Part shown: positions 23,679-32,639 of the stretch, piece by piece
How the letters are laid out: each line of letters starts with the position of its first letter
How positions within the stretch are numbered: the first letter of the stretch is position 1
Source: JAXLYX01 sp046351215
Lineage (GTDB): Bacteria; Myxococcota_A; Polyangia; Polyangiales; Houyiibacteriaceae
Length of the DNA: 64,000 nucleotides
Reading direction: 5' to 3'
Assembly (NCBI GenBank): GCA_046351215.1
Contig: JAXLYX010000011.1
Span: 186,001 to 250,000, forward strand
Notes under the pieces: model-generated
Told to the model about the DNA's origin: nothing
Seen by the model: the letters and a program-made list of their open reading frames with translations, nothing else
Database searches by the model: none
Program-made: the position numbers and the translations under genes

Positions 23679-24789
23679 TGTCCGTCCACATCGCGTCGGA
23701 GAGCCCGAGCAGGGAGCCGAAGCTCGTCGCGAGCTCGGTCTGCACCTGCTTCAGCGCGTCGAAGGCCGCCATCACGAGCGCGGTCTGCGAGGTGACCGAG
23801 GTCGAGAGCGTCTCGGGGATCGCGTCGAGCGCGGCGCGCGCCGCGGCGAGCTTCCCGACGAAGAGGGCGTCCTCGGCGGCGCTGCGGTCGAGGATCATGT
23901 CCTGGATGCCGCGCATGTCGACCGAGCCGTAGCGGCCGTAGTACACGCTCTCGAGACCGTCGAGGTTCGCCTTCAGATCGCGCAGGCTCTGGCCGCTGCG
24001 GTAGGCCTCGGCGAGCGTACCGTCGGGCGAGGTCGTGGGGACCGAGTTCACGAGGCCGAGCGGGCGTCCGAGGCGCACGTCGGCCGCCTCGTGCATCACC
24101 GCCCACATCTGGTGCACGACCTCGGTGACGGCGCCCGAGAGGTTCGTGTACGCCGTCCCGCCCTGTCCGGCGGTGAGGAGCTCGTTGCCGTAGTTGCCGC
24201 CCGTCGGGGACCATGCGGTGGCGAGCTCGGTGGCCTTGCTCTTCATCAGGGCCGAGACCGTGGTGAGGTAGGCGCAGCGGCGCGGGCCCGCGGAGACATC
24301 CGTGAAGAGCGCGACGACGGCCGCGTCGTCTCCTCCCGGGAACATCAGGTACTCCGCCGCGAGGAAGCCCTTGCCGCCGGCGAGCAGGCCGACGGTCGAA
24401 GCGTCGATCGTCGTCGCGGTGTCGGCGAGCAGAGCGTCGATATCCGTCGTGACGATGGGGAAGTCGAGCGACGCTCGCACGTTCAACGTCATCCAAGGGC
24501 CGAAGCCGAAGGCCTCGGCGCGCATGTACTCCTCGCGGGCCGTGCGCCAGGCGGTGCGTGCGTCGCCGAGCTTCGTCGTGTCGGGCGCGGCGCAGAAGGC
24601 CGTGACCGCGGAGTCGAACGAGCTCGTCTTCGTGGCGAGGCTCGCGGTCGTCGGCACGAAGACGGTGTTCACGAGCTCCCCCAGGATCGCGCGGCGGTCG
24701 ACCCCTCCCGAGGGGCTGCCGCAGGCGCTGACGAGCACGAGGAGGAGGGAGAGGAGGGCGATGGGCGTGGTACGGTGGGTGAGGCGCAT
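23671..24789 (-). CDS. Imelysin-like (peptidase M75 family) iron-regulated lipoprotein
   Basis: A 372-residue exported protein with lipobox LVSAC (Cys23). It has the imelysin arrangement of helices, with AWRTAREEYMRAEAFGFGPW near residue 80-99 and the second-repeat VHQMWAVMHEAADVRLGRPLG. The family GxHxxE motif appears as GFLAAE (141-146), with His replaced by Leu143, so metal binding by the canonical site is doubtful. Imelysins are envelope proteins tied to iron uptake. A Fur box lies 13 bases before the ATG. It is the first gene of an operon with the HTTM protein and another lipoprotein. Confidence 0.82.
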   Translation of the reverse strand: MRLTHRTTPIALLSLLLVLVSACGSPSGGVDRRAILGELVNTVFVPTTASLATKTSSFDSAVTAFCAAPDTTKLGDARTAWRTAREEYMRAEAFGFGPWMTLNVRASLDFPIVTTDIDALLADTATTIDASTVGLLAGGKGFLAAEYLMFPGGDDAAVVALFTDVSAGPRRCAYLTTVSALMKSKATELATAWSPTGGNYGNELLTAGQGGTAYTNLSGAVTEVVHQMWAVMHEAADVRLGRPLGLVNSVPTTSPDGTLAEAYRSGQSLRDLKANLDGLESVYYGRYGSVDMRGIQDMILDRSAAEDALFVGKLAAARAALDAIPETLSTSVTSQTALVMAAFDALKQVQTELATSFGSLLGLSDAMWTDND

Positions 24790-24802
24790 GGGAAATCGAA
24801 GT

Positions 24803-24817
24803 TGATTTCCATTATCA
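24803..24817 (-). promoter_or_regulatory. Fur box upstream of the imelysin-like gene
   Basis: TGATTTCCATTATCA (plus strand) is a 7-1-7 Fur-type repeat with two mismatches. It overlaps a good -10 element on the minus strand (GATAAT) and lies 13 bases before the ATG at 24789. The resulting leader would be about 15 bases with no clear ribosome-binding site, much as at feoA. Iron repression of the operon is the inference. Confidence 0.75.
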
Positions 24818-24884
24818 ATAACATGCCCGGCCCCCGAAGCAACGCCCGCCCGCCCACGCCTCCGCCTGCGCTACGCTCGCGGCC

Positions 24885-25370
24885 GTGACGACGAAGACGA
24901 ACGCCGCGCGGATCCTCGAGAAGCTCGGAATTCCTTTCGAGATCCGGACCTACGAGGTCGACCCGGACGACCTCTCCGCCGAGACCGTGGCCCGGAAGGT
25001 GGGGATGCCGGCGGAGCAGGTCTGGAAGACCCTGGTCGCCCGAGGGGACCGGCACGGCATCGTGCTCGCCGTCGTCCCCGGCGACGCCGAGCTCGACCTC
25101 AAGGCCCTCTCGCGCGCGACGGGGGACCGCTCGGTCGATACGGTCGCGCTCAAGGAAGTGCAGCCGCTCACCGGCTACATCCGTGGCGGCGTTACGGCCC
25201 TCGCCTGCAAGAAGGACTATCCCGTCGTCGTCGACGAGACGATGGAGCTCTTCGACGTCGTCGCCGTGAGCGCGGGGATGCGCGGGGCGCAGCTCGTCCT
25301 CGCGCCCGCGGACTACCTCCGGGCCACGAAGGCGAAGGTCGCCCCGATCGCGCGCTCGAAGACGAGCTGA
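24885..25370 (+). CDS. ybaK: Cys-tRNA(Pro)/Cys-tRNA(Cys) deacylase, YbaK/EbsC family
   Basis: Trans-editing enzyme that hydrolyses Cys-tRNA(Pro) made by prolyl-tRNA synthetase. The protein is 161 residues from a GTG start. Family features are EQVWKTLVARGDRHGIVLAVVP, a conserved Lys in LDLKALSRA, and GYIRGGVTALACKKDYPVVVD. It is divergent from the imelysin operon and convergent with trxB, so it is transcribed alone. The matching prolyl-tRNA synthetase is also in this window (32.7-34.4 kb). Confidence 0.93.
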   Translation: MTTKTNAARILEKLGIPFEIRTYEVDPDDLSAETVARKVGMPAEQVWKTLVARGDRHGIVLAVVPGDAELDLKALSRATGDRSVDTVALKEVQPLTGYIRGGVTALACKKDYPVVVDETMELFDVVAVSAGMRGAQLVLAPADYLRATKAKVAPIARSKTS

Positions 25371-25380
25371 CGGAACGCAC

Positions 25381-25406
25381 GAGGCCGACCCGTCGGGGCC
25401 GGCCTC
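25381..25406. terminator. Terminator between ybaK and trxB
   Basis: GAGGCCGACCC (25381-25391) and GGGCCGGCCTC (25396-25406) pair with one mismatch around a 4-base loop, between the convergent ends of ybaK and trxB. No T tract follows. Confidence 0.55.
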
Positions 25407-25425
25407 GCGGGACTCTTCCCGTCGC

Positions 25426-26370
25426 TCAGTGCGAGGAGAGGAAGTGCTCGGCGTCGAGCGCGGCCATGCAGCCCGAGCCCGCCGCCGTGATCGCCTGGCG
25501 GTAGCGCTTGTCCTGCACGTCGCCCGCCGCGAAGACGCCGGGGACGTTCGTCAGGGTCGAGCCCGGCTTCGTCTTCACGTAGCCGTCCTCGTCGAGCTCC
25601 ACCTGGCCCCCGAGGAAGCCGGTGTTCGGCTGGTGACCGATGGCGAAGAAGAGGCCCGCGCACTCGAGGTCGCGCTCGGCGCCGGTCTTGAGGTCCTTCA
25701 CGCGGATCGTCTCGAGGCCCTCGCCGCCCTTCGCCTCGGCGACGACGTGCGACCAGAGGAACTCGATCTTCGGGTTGTTCTTCGCGCGATCCTGCATGAC
25801 CTTCGACGCGCGGAGCTCGTCGCGGCGATGGACGAGGTAGACCTTCGAGCCGAACTTCGTCAGGTAGGTCGCCTCTTCGATCGCCGAGTCGCCGCCGCCG
25901 ATGACGGCGAGCGGACGGTTGCGGAACACGGGAAGGGCGCCGTCGCAGACCGCGCACGCCGAGACGCCGCGCTGCCAGAGCTGTCCGTCGAGCGTGCCGG
26001 GCACGTCGAGGCGCTTCGCCGTCGCGCCGGTCGCGATGATCACGGCGTCCGCCTCGATCTCCTGCGAGTCCGTCCAGAGCTTGAAGGGGCGCTTCGAGAA
26101 GTCGACGCGCTCGATCGTCTCCGTGTGGATCACGGTGCCGAAGCGGGTGCTCTGGGCGCGGAAGCGATCCGTGAGCTCGGGGCCCATGATGCCCTCCGGG
26201 AAGCCCGGGAAGTTCTCGACCTCGGTCGTGGTCGTGAGCTGTCCGCCGGCCGCGATGCCGCCGGCCATGAAGCCCTCGAAGAGCACGGGCTCGAGGTTCG
26301 CGCGCGCGGCGTAGATCGCGGCCGTGTGGGCCGCCGGGCCGCTACCGATGATGACGAGCTTGTGGCGCAT
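25426..26370 (-). CDS. trxB: Thioredoxin reductase
   Basis: FAD/NADPH enzyme that reduces thioredoxin. The protein is 314 residues, standard for low-molecular-weight TrxB. It shows the FAD motif GSGPAAHTAAIYAARA at the N-terminus, the redox pair Cys139-Ala-Val-Cys142-Asp, the NADPH motif GGGDSAIEEA, and the C-terminal GVFAAGDVQDKRYRQ. The ATG at 26370 follows GAGAGGAAAGA; the frame stays open upstream without homology. It lies 11 bases after the LhgO-like gene on the same strand, suggesting co-transcription. Confidence 0.96.
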   Translation of the reverse strand: MRHKLVIIGSGPAAHTAAIYAARANLEPVLFEGFMAGGIAAGGQLTTTTEVENFPGFPEGIMGPELTDRFRAQSTRFGTVIHTETIERVDFSKRPFKLWTDSQEIEADAVIIATGATAKRLDVPGTLDGQLWQRGVSACAVCDGALPVFRNRPLAVIGGGDSAIEEATYLTKFGSKVYLVHRRDELRASKVMQDRAKNNPKIEFLWSHVVAEAKGGEGLETIRVKDLKTGAERDLECAGLFFAIGHQPNTGFLGGQVELDEDGYVKTKPGSTLTNVPGVFAAGDVQDKRYRQAITAAGSGCMAALDAEHFLSSH

Positions 26371-26381
26371 TCTTTCCTCTC

Positions 26382-27518
26382 TCAGGACCGGGTGATCTGT
26401 CTCCCCCGGACGATCTCCGCAACCCGCGCCCCGAGGGCCAGGCTCGCCGTCAGCCCCGGGGACTCGATCCCGGCGAGCAGGACGAAGCCGGGGGCGCCGT
26501 GCGGGCTGCATTCCTCGACGACGAAGTCCTTCCCGAGGCCCGAGCCTCCGGCGAGCTTCGGCCGCACCCCGGCGTAGGCCGGCGCGAGGTGCTCGTCGCG
26601 GAGCCCGGGCAGGTAGCGGCGGATGCTCTCGGCGAAGACGCTCCGCTTGCCCTCGTCGACCTCGTAGCTCGGTGCGTCGACGTAGGTGGCGTCCGGCCCG
26701 GCGAGTCGCTGGCCCGCGAGGTCGGTCGTGAGATGGATGCCGAGGCCCGGGCCATCGGGGACGGGATAGACCAGTGGCGTGGTCGGTCGCGGCGCGCTCT
26801 CGTGGAGGGCGAAGTAGTCGCCCTTGCACGGCGCGATGCGCACGCCGAGCGCGTCGACGTCGAGGCCGGCGAGGCTCGCGACGCGGTCGCATTCGAGCCC
26901 CGCGGAATCGACGACGACCTCGGCCTCGAGCGTCGTGCGGCGCGCATCGGGGTCGACGACCTCGGCGCGCCAGCCCGACGTCGACCGCGAGAGGGCCTCG
27001 AGCGTCGTCCGGAAGGCGAGGGCCACGCCGAGCGAGCGGCACTCCGAAGCGAGGCTCGCGACGAGCGAGTGCGCGTCGACGATGCCGGACTCGGGGGAGA
27101 CGAGCGCCGCGACCGAGCGCAGCAGGGGCTCGCGTGCGGCGAGCTCCTTCGCGTCGATCAGGTGGATCGCGCCCGCCCCGTTCGCCCGGGCGCGCTCGGC
27201 GATCGACTCGAGCGACCCTCGCTCGCGCTCGTTCGTCGCGACGACGAGCTTGCCCGTGCGGCGGTGGGGGATCCCGAGCGCCTCGCAGCGGGCGTAGAGC
27301 CGCTCGCGGCCCTCGGCGCAGAGGAGGGCCTTCCGAGAGCCCGGAGGGTAGTAGAGGCCGGCGTGGACGACGCCGCTGTTCCGGCTCGAGGTCTCGCGCC
27401 CGGGGCCCGCGTGGCGCTCGACGAGGGCGACGGAGCGGCCCTCCCGGGCGAGGGCCGCCGCGCAGGCGAGCCCCACGACGCCGCCGCCGACCACGAGCAC
27501 GTCCGCCGCCGCCTCCAT
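26382..27518 (-). CDS. FAD-dependent oxidoreductase, L-2-hydroxyglutarate dehydrogenase-like
   Basis: A 378-residue member of the DAO/LhgO family. It has the N-terminal dinucleotide motif VVGGGVVGLACAAALAREG, the family-typical SSRNSGVVHAGLYYPPGS (about residues 45-62), and a C-terminal GIESPGLTASLALGARVAE that closes the FAD site. LhgO oxidises L-2-hydroxyglutarate to 2-oxoglutarate, feeding electrons to quinone; a related substrate is possible. The start is uncertain: ATG at 27518 or 27530, with no clear ribosome-binding site at either. It is divergent from bluB-cobT and upstream of trxB. Confidence 0.8.
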   Translation of the reverse strand: MEAAADVLVVGGGVVGLACAAALAREGRSVALVERHAGPGRETSSRNSGVVHAGLYYPPGSRKALLCAEGRERLYARCEALGIPHRRTGKLVVATNERERGSLESIAERARANGAGAIHLIDAKELAAREPLLRSVAALVSPESGIVDAHSLVASLASECRSLGVALAFRTTLEALSRSTSGWRAEVVDPDARRTTLEAEVVVDSAGLECDRVASLAGLDVDALGVRIAPCKGDYFALHESAPRPTTPLVYPVPDGPGLGIHLTTDLAGQRLAGPDATYVDAPSYEVDEGKRSVFAESIRRYLPGLRDEHLAPAYAGVRPKLAGGSGLGKDFVVEECSPHGAPGFVLLAGIESPGLTASLALGARVAEIVRGRQITRS

Positions 27519-27586
27519 GGCCCGGAGCATGGCACGGGGCCCGCCGCCTTGCGCCCTCCCCCGGGAGGGTGGCAAGCGAAGGCCCC

Positions 27587-29329
27587 ATGACCGACCGCTT
27601 CCGGCTCCGCGACGAGGAGGTCCGAGGCGTCTACCGGGCGATCTTCGAGCGGCGGGACATCCGGAACTACCGCCCCGATCCCGTGCCCGAGGACGTCCTC
27701 GCGCGGATCCTCGTGGCCGCGCACCACGCGCCCTCGGTCGGCTTCATGCAGCCCTGGAGCTTCCTCCTCGTCGAGGACCGGGCGATCCGCGAGCGCGTGT
27801 ACGCGCACTTCCGCGAGGTGAACGAGCGCGCCGCCGAGGTCTGGGAGGACGACCGTCGGCGCGCCTACCAATCGTTGAAGCTCCAAGGAATCCTCGACGC
27901 TCCGTTGAACCTCGTCGTCACCTGCGATCCGACGCGCGGAGGGACGCACGTCCTCGGCCGCTTCACGATGCCCGAGACCGACGTCTACAGCACCTGCCTC
28001 GCCGTCGAGAACCTCTGGCTCGCGGCCCGGGCCGAGGGCGTCGGCGTGGGCTGGATGAGCCTGATGGAGCCCGCGGCCGTACGAGCGCTCCTCGGGATCC
28101 CCGAGCACGTCCTCATCGTCGCGTACCTGACGCTCGGCTATCCGGTCGACTTCCCCGAGACGCCGATGCTCGAGTCCGTCGGCTGGGCGAGGCGACGGCC
28201 CGTGGACGAGCTCGTCTTCCGCGATCGCTGGGGTGAGAAGGCCCCCGTCGTGCCCGGCGAGGTCGCGTTCGGCGAGCGGCCGGCGAAGGCTCCGGATGCC
28301 GAAGCCCTCCCGATCGTCCCTCCCGACGCGGCCCGAAGGCGCAACGACGAGCTCACGAAGCCGAAGGGCAGCCTCGGGCGCCTCGAGGATGTCGGTCTGC
28401 TCGTCGCGGGGCTGCAGGGCACGGAGCATCCGGTCTGCGAGCGGCCGACGCTCCTGCTCTTCGCGGGCGACCACGGGATCACGAAGGAGGGCGTGAGCGC
28501 CTACCTCCCCGAAACCACCGCGAAGATGGTCTACCAATACCTCGCGGGCGGCGCGGTCGTGAACGCGCTCGCGCGGCAGCACGGCGTCGCGGTCCGCGTC
28601 GTCGACGTCGGCGTCGACCACGACTTCGGGGATGCGACCGGGCTCGTGCACGCGAAGGTGCGCCGCGGCACGCGGAGCTTCGTCGAGGGACCGGCGATGA
28701 CGCGTGCGGAGGTCGAGGCCGCCATCGCGGCCGGACGGGCCGCCGTGGCCTCGATCGATCGAGCCGACGTGATCGCGCTCGGCGAGATGGGCATCGGGAA
28801 CACCACCGCGTCGGCGGCGATCGTCGGCGCCCTGCTCGGCCTGCCCGCGGAAGAGGTCGTCGGTCGGGGCACCGGGGTCGGCGATCGCACGCTCGAGCGC
28901 AAGATCGACGCCGTGCGGCGCGGGCTCGCGCTCCACGCGAGCGACGACCCCACCGAGGTGCTCGCGCGTCTCGGGGGCTTCGAGATCGCCGCCATGGTGG
29001 GCGCCATCGAGGAGGCCGCCGAGCGACGGGCGCTCGTCGTGCTCGACGGCTTCATCACGGGCGCCGCCGCGCTCGTCGCGGTGCGAAGGAACCCGGGCCT
29101 CCGCGCCCACCTGCTCGCCGCGCACCAGAGCGCCGAGCGCGCGCACGGCCTCGTGCTCGAGGCGCTCGGGCTCGTGCCGCTCTTCGAGCTCGGCATGCGT
29201 CTCGGCGAGGGCTCGGGCGCGGTGCTCGGCGTCGGCCTCGTGAAGTCGGCGATCGCCGTGCTCCGCGAGGTCCGCACGTTCGAGGAGGCGAACATCGAAC
29301 GGCCGCTCGCGGAGGGCGCCTCGGGCTGA
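27587..29329 (+). CDS. bluB-cobT: BluB-CobT fusion: DMB synthase and DMB phosphoribosyltransferase
   Basis: A 580-residue fusion. Residues 1 to about 220 are BluB, a flavin-destroying nitroreductase-fold enzyme that makes 5,6-dimethylbenzimidazole from FMNH2 (RRDIRNY at 22-28, HHAPSVGFMQPW at 46-57, GVGWMSLMEP). Residues about 240-580 are CobT, which activates DMB with nicotinate mononucleotide: LTKPKGSLGRLE (256-267), FAGDHGI (292-298), EMGIGNTTASAA, and catalytic Glu541 in MRLGEGSGA. Both sites look complete, so one protein makes and activates the lower ligand of cobalamin. It is a stand-alone gene; no other B12 genes are near, and there is no room for a cobalamin riboswitch (68-base gap). 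Confidence 0.93.
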   Translation: MTDRFRLRDEEVRGVYRAIFERRDIRNYRPDPVPEDVLARILVAAHHAPSVGFMQPWSFLLVEDRAIRERVYAHFREVNERAAEVWEDDRRRAYQSLKLQGILDAPLNLVVTCDPTRGGTHVLGRFTMPETDVYSTCLAVENLWLAARAEGVGVGWMSLMEPAAVRALLGIPEHVLIVAYLTLGYPVDFPETPMLESVGWARRRPVDELVFRDRWGEKAPVVPGEVAFGERPAKAPDAEALPIVPPDAARRRNDELTKPKGSLGRLEDVGLLVAGLQGTEHPVCERPTLLLFAGDHGITKEGVSAYLPETTAKMVYQYLAGGAVVNALARQHGVAVRVVDVGVDHDFGDATGLVHAKVRRGTRSFVEGPAMTRAEVEAAIAAGRAAVASIDRADVIALGEMGIGNTTASAAIVGALLGLPAEEVVGRGTGVGDRTLERKIDAVRRGLALHASDDPTEVLARLGGFEIAAMVGAIEEAAERRALVVLDGFITGAAALVAVRRNPGLRAHLLAAHQSAERAHGLVLEALGLVPLFELGMRLGEGSGAVLGVGLVKSAIAVLREVRTFEEANIERPLAEGASG

Positions 29330-29330
29330 G

Positions 29331-31778
29331 TCAGAACCCGACCGAGTCCTCCGCCCGTCGCGGCAGCGTCAGCGGGAGGTCGACCATGTCGAGCCCCTTC
29401 TGCGCACGGTACGCCGCGTAGTGCGTGAGGACGCGGCGCACGTAGCGATGCGTCTGGTCGAAGGGGATGCGCTCGAGGAAGGCGTCGAGCGGCATCGACG
29501 GGCCGTTCTCCTCGATCCACGTGCGGACGTTGTGGGGGCCGCCGTTGTACGAGGCGATGGCGAGCGGGATGCGCCCGTCGAAACGCCGGATCAGCGAAGC
29601 GAGATACCAGGCGCCGAACTCGATGTTCGTCCGTGGCTCGAGCAGGTCCGCCGTCGTGAAGTCGACGCGGCCGAGCTGGTGGGCGATGAGGCTGCCCGTG
29701 CGCGGCATGATCTGGAGCAGGCCGATCGCGCCCGCGTAGGAGACGACCCGCGGCTGGTACACGCTCTCGACGCGCATCACGGCGTACACGAGGTTCGGAT
29801 CGACCCCGTACTGGCGTGCCGCGGCCTCGACCTCGGCCTCGTAGGGGCGGGGCCGGTCGTCCGCGTGGTGCTCGCCGTCGAAGGCGATCGCCGTCCCGTG
29901 GTCGCCGAGCTCGGCGGCCACGTCCGCGAGGAGGTTCTTGGCCTCGGTCGCGAGCGGCGTGTGGCGACGACGCCGGTCGTGGCTGCGCGAGGCCGGCTCG
30001 GCGCGCGAGCGTCCGCGCGCGATGGCCTCGAGCCCCGCTCGATGGGTCGCGCGTCCGGACGCGGCCCGCGCGGCGACGAGGACCTCGTAGAGCTCGTTCG
30101 TCGCCCGTTCGGCATCGCCGAGGCGGAGGAGATCCTCGGCGCGTCCGATCCACGGATAGGCCTCCGCGTAGGTCGACGCGAGCGGCGCGAGGCGATCGGC
30201 GAGCGAGGTCGGGGAAGGCGACGGGAGCGGACTCGTGCGCGTCGACGGCGTCGCGAGCTCGAGCGCCCCACGCCGGTGCGCGTGGGCCGGAGCGCGGCGT
30301 CCCGTGGACGCGTCCACGCCCGCGTCGACGCTCGACGCGGCGTTCGTCGCGGGCGGCGTGACGGTCGGCGCGGCGGTCGCTACAGGAGCCGTCGCGGCCC
30401 CCTCGGCCGTGCGACGCGCGAGCTCGGCGTGGACGGCCTTCGCGCGCTGCTCGGCCCACATCGCGTAGTAGCCGCCGCGCGAGCGATCCTGGCTCTCGGC
30501 CCGCGCGAAGGCGGCCTCCGCCTCCTCGAGACGGCCGAGGCGCTCGAGCGTGCGCGCCTGGTGGTAGCGCGCCGCGCTGCCGAGCTCTCCGGGCGCGTTG
30601 ATGACGCGTCCGAGGATCCGGAGCACGCCCTCGTCCGAGGCGGAGCCCGCCGCGATCATCGCGACGGCGAAGCGGACCTCGTCGGCCAGCTCGGCCGTCG
30701 CCGCCCGCTCGACGACGGCGGCCAGCTCCTCGGCGAGGCCCGCGTCGGCGGCGATGCGAGCCGCGTCGGCCATCTTGTCGGGGTGCAGGCGCGCGACGGT
30801 GCGACCGCGTGCGAGGCGTCGGAACTCGCCGAGCGCCGCGCGTCGGCGTGCCTCGGGCGTCAGCGTGACGCGCGGCGTGCGCGAGGCGCGCGGCTCGCCG
30901 CGGATCTCCTGCTCGTAGCGCTCGACGTCCTCGAAGCGTCCCTCGACGCGCGCCACGCGCACGGCGAGACGGAGGACCGTGCGGCGCTCGCCCTCGTCGA
31001 GGGCGGCGTCGTCGAGCAGGGCATCGACCTCGCGCCCGGCGTGATCGGTGGGACCGGTCTGCACGAGGCGCGAGGCGCGCGCGATGCGCTCGTCGAGCGT
31101 GTAGCTCGGCACGTCCGTGCCGCCGTTGCGCAGGGCCTCGATCCGCGTCCGCGCCTCGTTCGCGAGCTCCGAGCCCGGGAACTCGAGATCCACGCGGCGG
31201 TAGATCGCGGCGGCCTCGGCCTTCGCGCCGCGTCGCTCGAACGCGCGCGCCTGGGTCATCTCGAGCTCGATCGCGCCGGGGAGCTCCGGATAGTCCTCGA
31301 GGAGGTCTCGGAGCGCGGCCGGACCGCGCTCGTCGTCGGTCTCGAGCATCGCCCGGACCATGCCCGTGCGCGCGAGCAGCCGGACCTGCGGGCTCTCGCT
31401 CTCGAGGGCGCTCTGGAAGAGGTTCCGTGCCTCCGCGGGATGCCCCTCGCGGAGCGCGACCTCGCCCTCGAGCGTCGCGAGGTGATCCGCGATGCGCGGG
31501 AAACGCCGAGCCGCTTCCCGGAGCACGATGCGCGCCTTCCCGTGCTCGCCGGCCTCGACGAAGCGGAAGGCGGTCGGGAGCAGGGCGTCGTTCGCGAGCC
31601 CGGTCGCGTCGTAGGCGGCCGTCGGGCGCGCCAGCGCCGGATCGCATTCGATCGCCGCGCGTACGCTCGACTCGGTCGCGCAGAGGGGTGCGCCCTCGAG
31701 CGCCGAAGCCTTCGGCGACGAGAGGAGGAGGGTGGCCACGACGAGGCCCGAGCTGCCGGCGCGTAGGAGAAGGGACAC
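29331..31778 (-). CDS. Soluble lytic murein transglycosylase with helical-repeat N-terminus
   Basis: An 815-residue periplasmic enzyme that cleaves peptidoglycan to 1,6-anhydro products. A signal peptide (ends ASA) is followed by about 600 residues of helical TPR-like repeats as in Slt70, interrupted by a Thr/Ala/Pro-rich disordered stretch. The C-terminal SLT domain begins near 650 with AAARQYGVDPNLVYAVMRVES (catalytic Glu671), then GAIGLLQIMPRTG, and ASYNGGPHNV. It is longer than E. coli Slt (645) because of the N-terminal and linker parts. Its stop is one base away from the convergent bluB-cobT stop. Confidence 0.9.
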   Translation of the reverse strand: MSLLLRAGSSGLVVATLLLSSPKASALEGAPLCATESSVRAAIECDPALARPTAAYDATGLANDALLPTAFRFVEAGEHGKARIVLREAARRFPRIADHLATLEGEVALREGHPAEARNLFQSALESESPQVRLLARTGMVRAMLETDDERGPAALRDLLEDYPELPGAIELEMTQARAFERRGAKAEAAAIYRRVDLEFPGSELANEARTRIEALRNGGTDVPSYTLDERIARASRLVQTGPTDHAGREVDALLDDAALDEGERRTVLRLAVRVARVEGRFEDVERYEQEIRGEPRASRTPRVTLTPEARRRAALGEFRRLARGRTVARLHPDKMADAARIAADAGLAEELAAVVERAATAELADEVRFAVAMIAAGSASDEGVLRILGRVINAPGELGSAARYHQARTLERLGRLEEAEAAFARAESQDRSRGGYYAMWAEQRAKAVHAELARRTAEGAATAPVATAAPTVTPPATNAASSVDAGVDASTGRRAPAHAHRRGALELATPSTRTSPLPSPSPTSLADRLAPLASTYAEAYPWIGRAEDLLRLGDAERATNELYEVLVAARAASGRATHRAGLEAIARGRSRAEPASRSHDRRRRHTPLATEAKNLLADVAAELGDHGTAIAFDGEHHADDRPRPYEAEVEAAARQYGVDPNLVYAVMRVESVYQPRVVSYAGAIGLLQIMPRTGSLIAHQLGRVDFTTADLLEPRTNIEFGAWYLASLIRRFDGRIPLAIASYNGGPHNVRTWIEENGPSMPLDAFLERIPFDQTHRYVRRVLTHYAAYRAQKGLDMVDLPLTLPRRAEDSVGF

Positions 31779-31985
31779 TTCCCCTCATCCTGGGGAAAGG
31801 GCCCGCGACGCGCAAATTGCTGGTTATTCCCGCCTCCTTCGCGAAGGTTCCGAATTCGGTGCGGCATGTCCACGATCGGGGAGGGTCTTCCGCGACGGTC
31901 GCTCGGAGGAGACCCGGGCCGTCGTTTCGAGGGTCGTCGAATACGGAGCCGGGCGCGCACGTCTCCTCCGTGCTTGTCTCCACCC

Positions 31986-32627
31986 ATGCTCCGTTCCTTC
32001 GCCCTCGTCCTCTTCGCCTTCGCGTTCGCCCCGTCGCCGGTCTCGGCCCAGCGGGTCTTCCTCGACCCCCACGCGCGCGGGGTCGTGTACGGAGGCGGTG
32101 CCTTCGCCGGCCAGAGCACCATCGAGGTCCACGGCTCGGGCGGCGGCTCGCTCTCCGGTAGCGCCGACCTCGATCCCACCGCCCTCTTCGGCCTCCGCTA
32201 CGAGCAGCCGATCGTCAGCTGCTTCCTGCTCGGGACGAACCTCGGGGTCTGGCGGTACCAGGATCAGCAGACGGATGCGCGTCGCACCTGGTTCGACCTC
32301 GGCGTCGTGCCGACGCTCGCGTTCGACTTCGACCTCGGCAAGATCGCGCTCGAGCCCCGGCTCTCCGTGCCGATCGGCGCGAGCATGCACCTCTTCCGCT
32401 CCGACGATCAGGACGCGCTCGACCTCTTCGGGGTCTCCCGCGCGAATCCCGGCCTGCACGTCGGGGTGCTCGGCGGCCTCGGCGTGTACTTCAGCCACGG
32501 CTTCGGGCTCATGCTCGAGCTCGGCTACGAGCACCACCAGGCGTTCGCGAAGGGGAGCGGCGACACGAAGTGGAGGCTCTCGCAGAACCAGATGGTCCTT
32601 CAGATGGGCCTCGTGCTCCCGCTCTGA
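31986..32627 (+). CDS. Small outer-membrane beta-barrel protein
   Basis: A 213-residue exported protein; the ATG at 31986 gives a signal peptide ending SAQ (about residue 21), while the frame is open from 31866 without sense. The mature sequence alternates in strands with aromatic girdles (FGLRYEQPIV, LGGLGVYFSHGFGLMLELGYEHH) and ends in MGLVLPL, suggesting an 8-stranded barrel of the OmpA/OmpX type. No functional motif. Divergent from the transglycosylase gene, with a 207-base gap that includes an AT-richer patch (CAAATTGCTGGTTATTCC) likely to hold promoters. Confidence 0.65.
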   Translation: MLRSFALVLFAFAFAPSPVSAQRVFLDPHARGVVYGGGAFAGQSTIEVHGSGGGSLSGSADLDPTALFGLRYEQPIVSCFLLGTNLGVWRYQDQQTDARRTWFDLGVVPTLAFDFDLGKIALEPRLSVPIGASMHLFRSDDQDALDLFGVSRANPGLHVGVLGGLGVYFSHGFGLMLELGYEHHQAFAKGSGDTKWRLSQNQMVLQMGLVLPL

Positions 32628-32639
32628 CGGAACGACGAA

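Noticed and set aside
28531..31983. A 1,150-codon minus-strand frame
   Set aside because: It overlaps the lytic transglycosylase in another frame and the bluB-cobT gene on the other strand, both of which have clear catalytic motifs.
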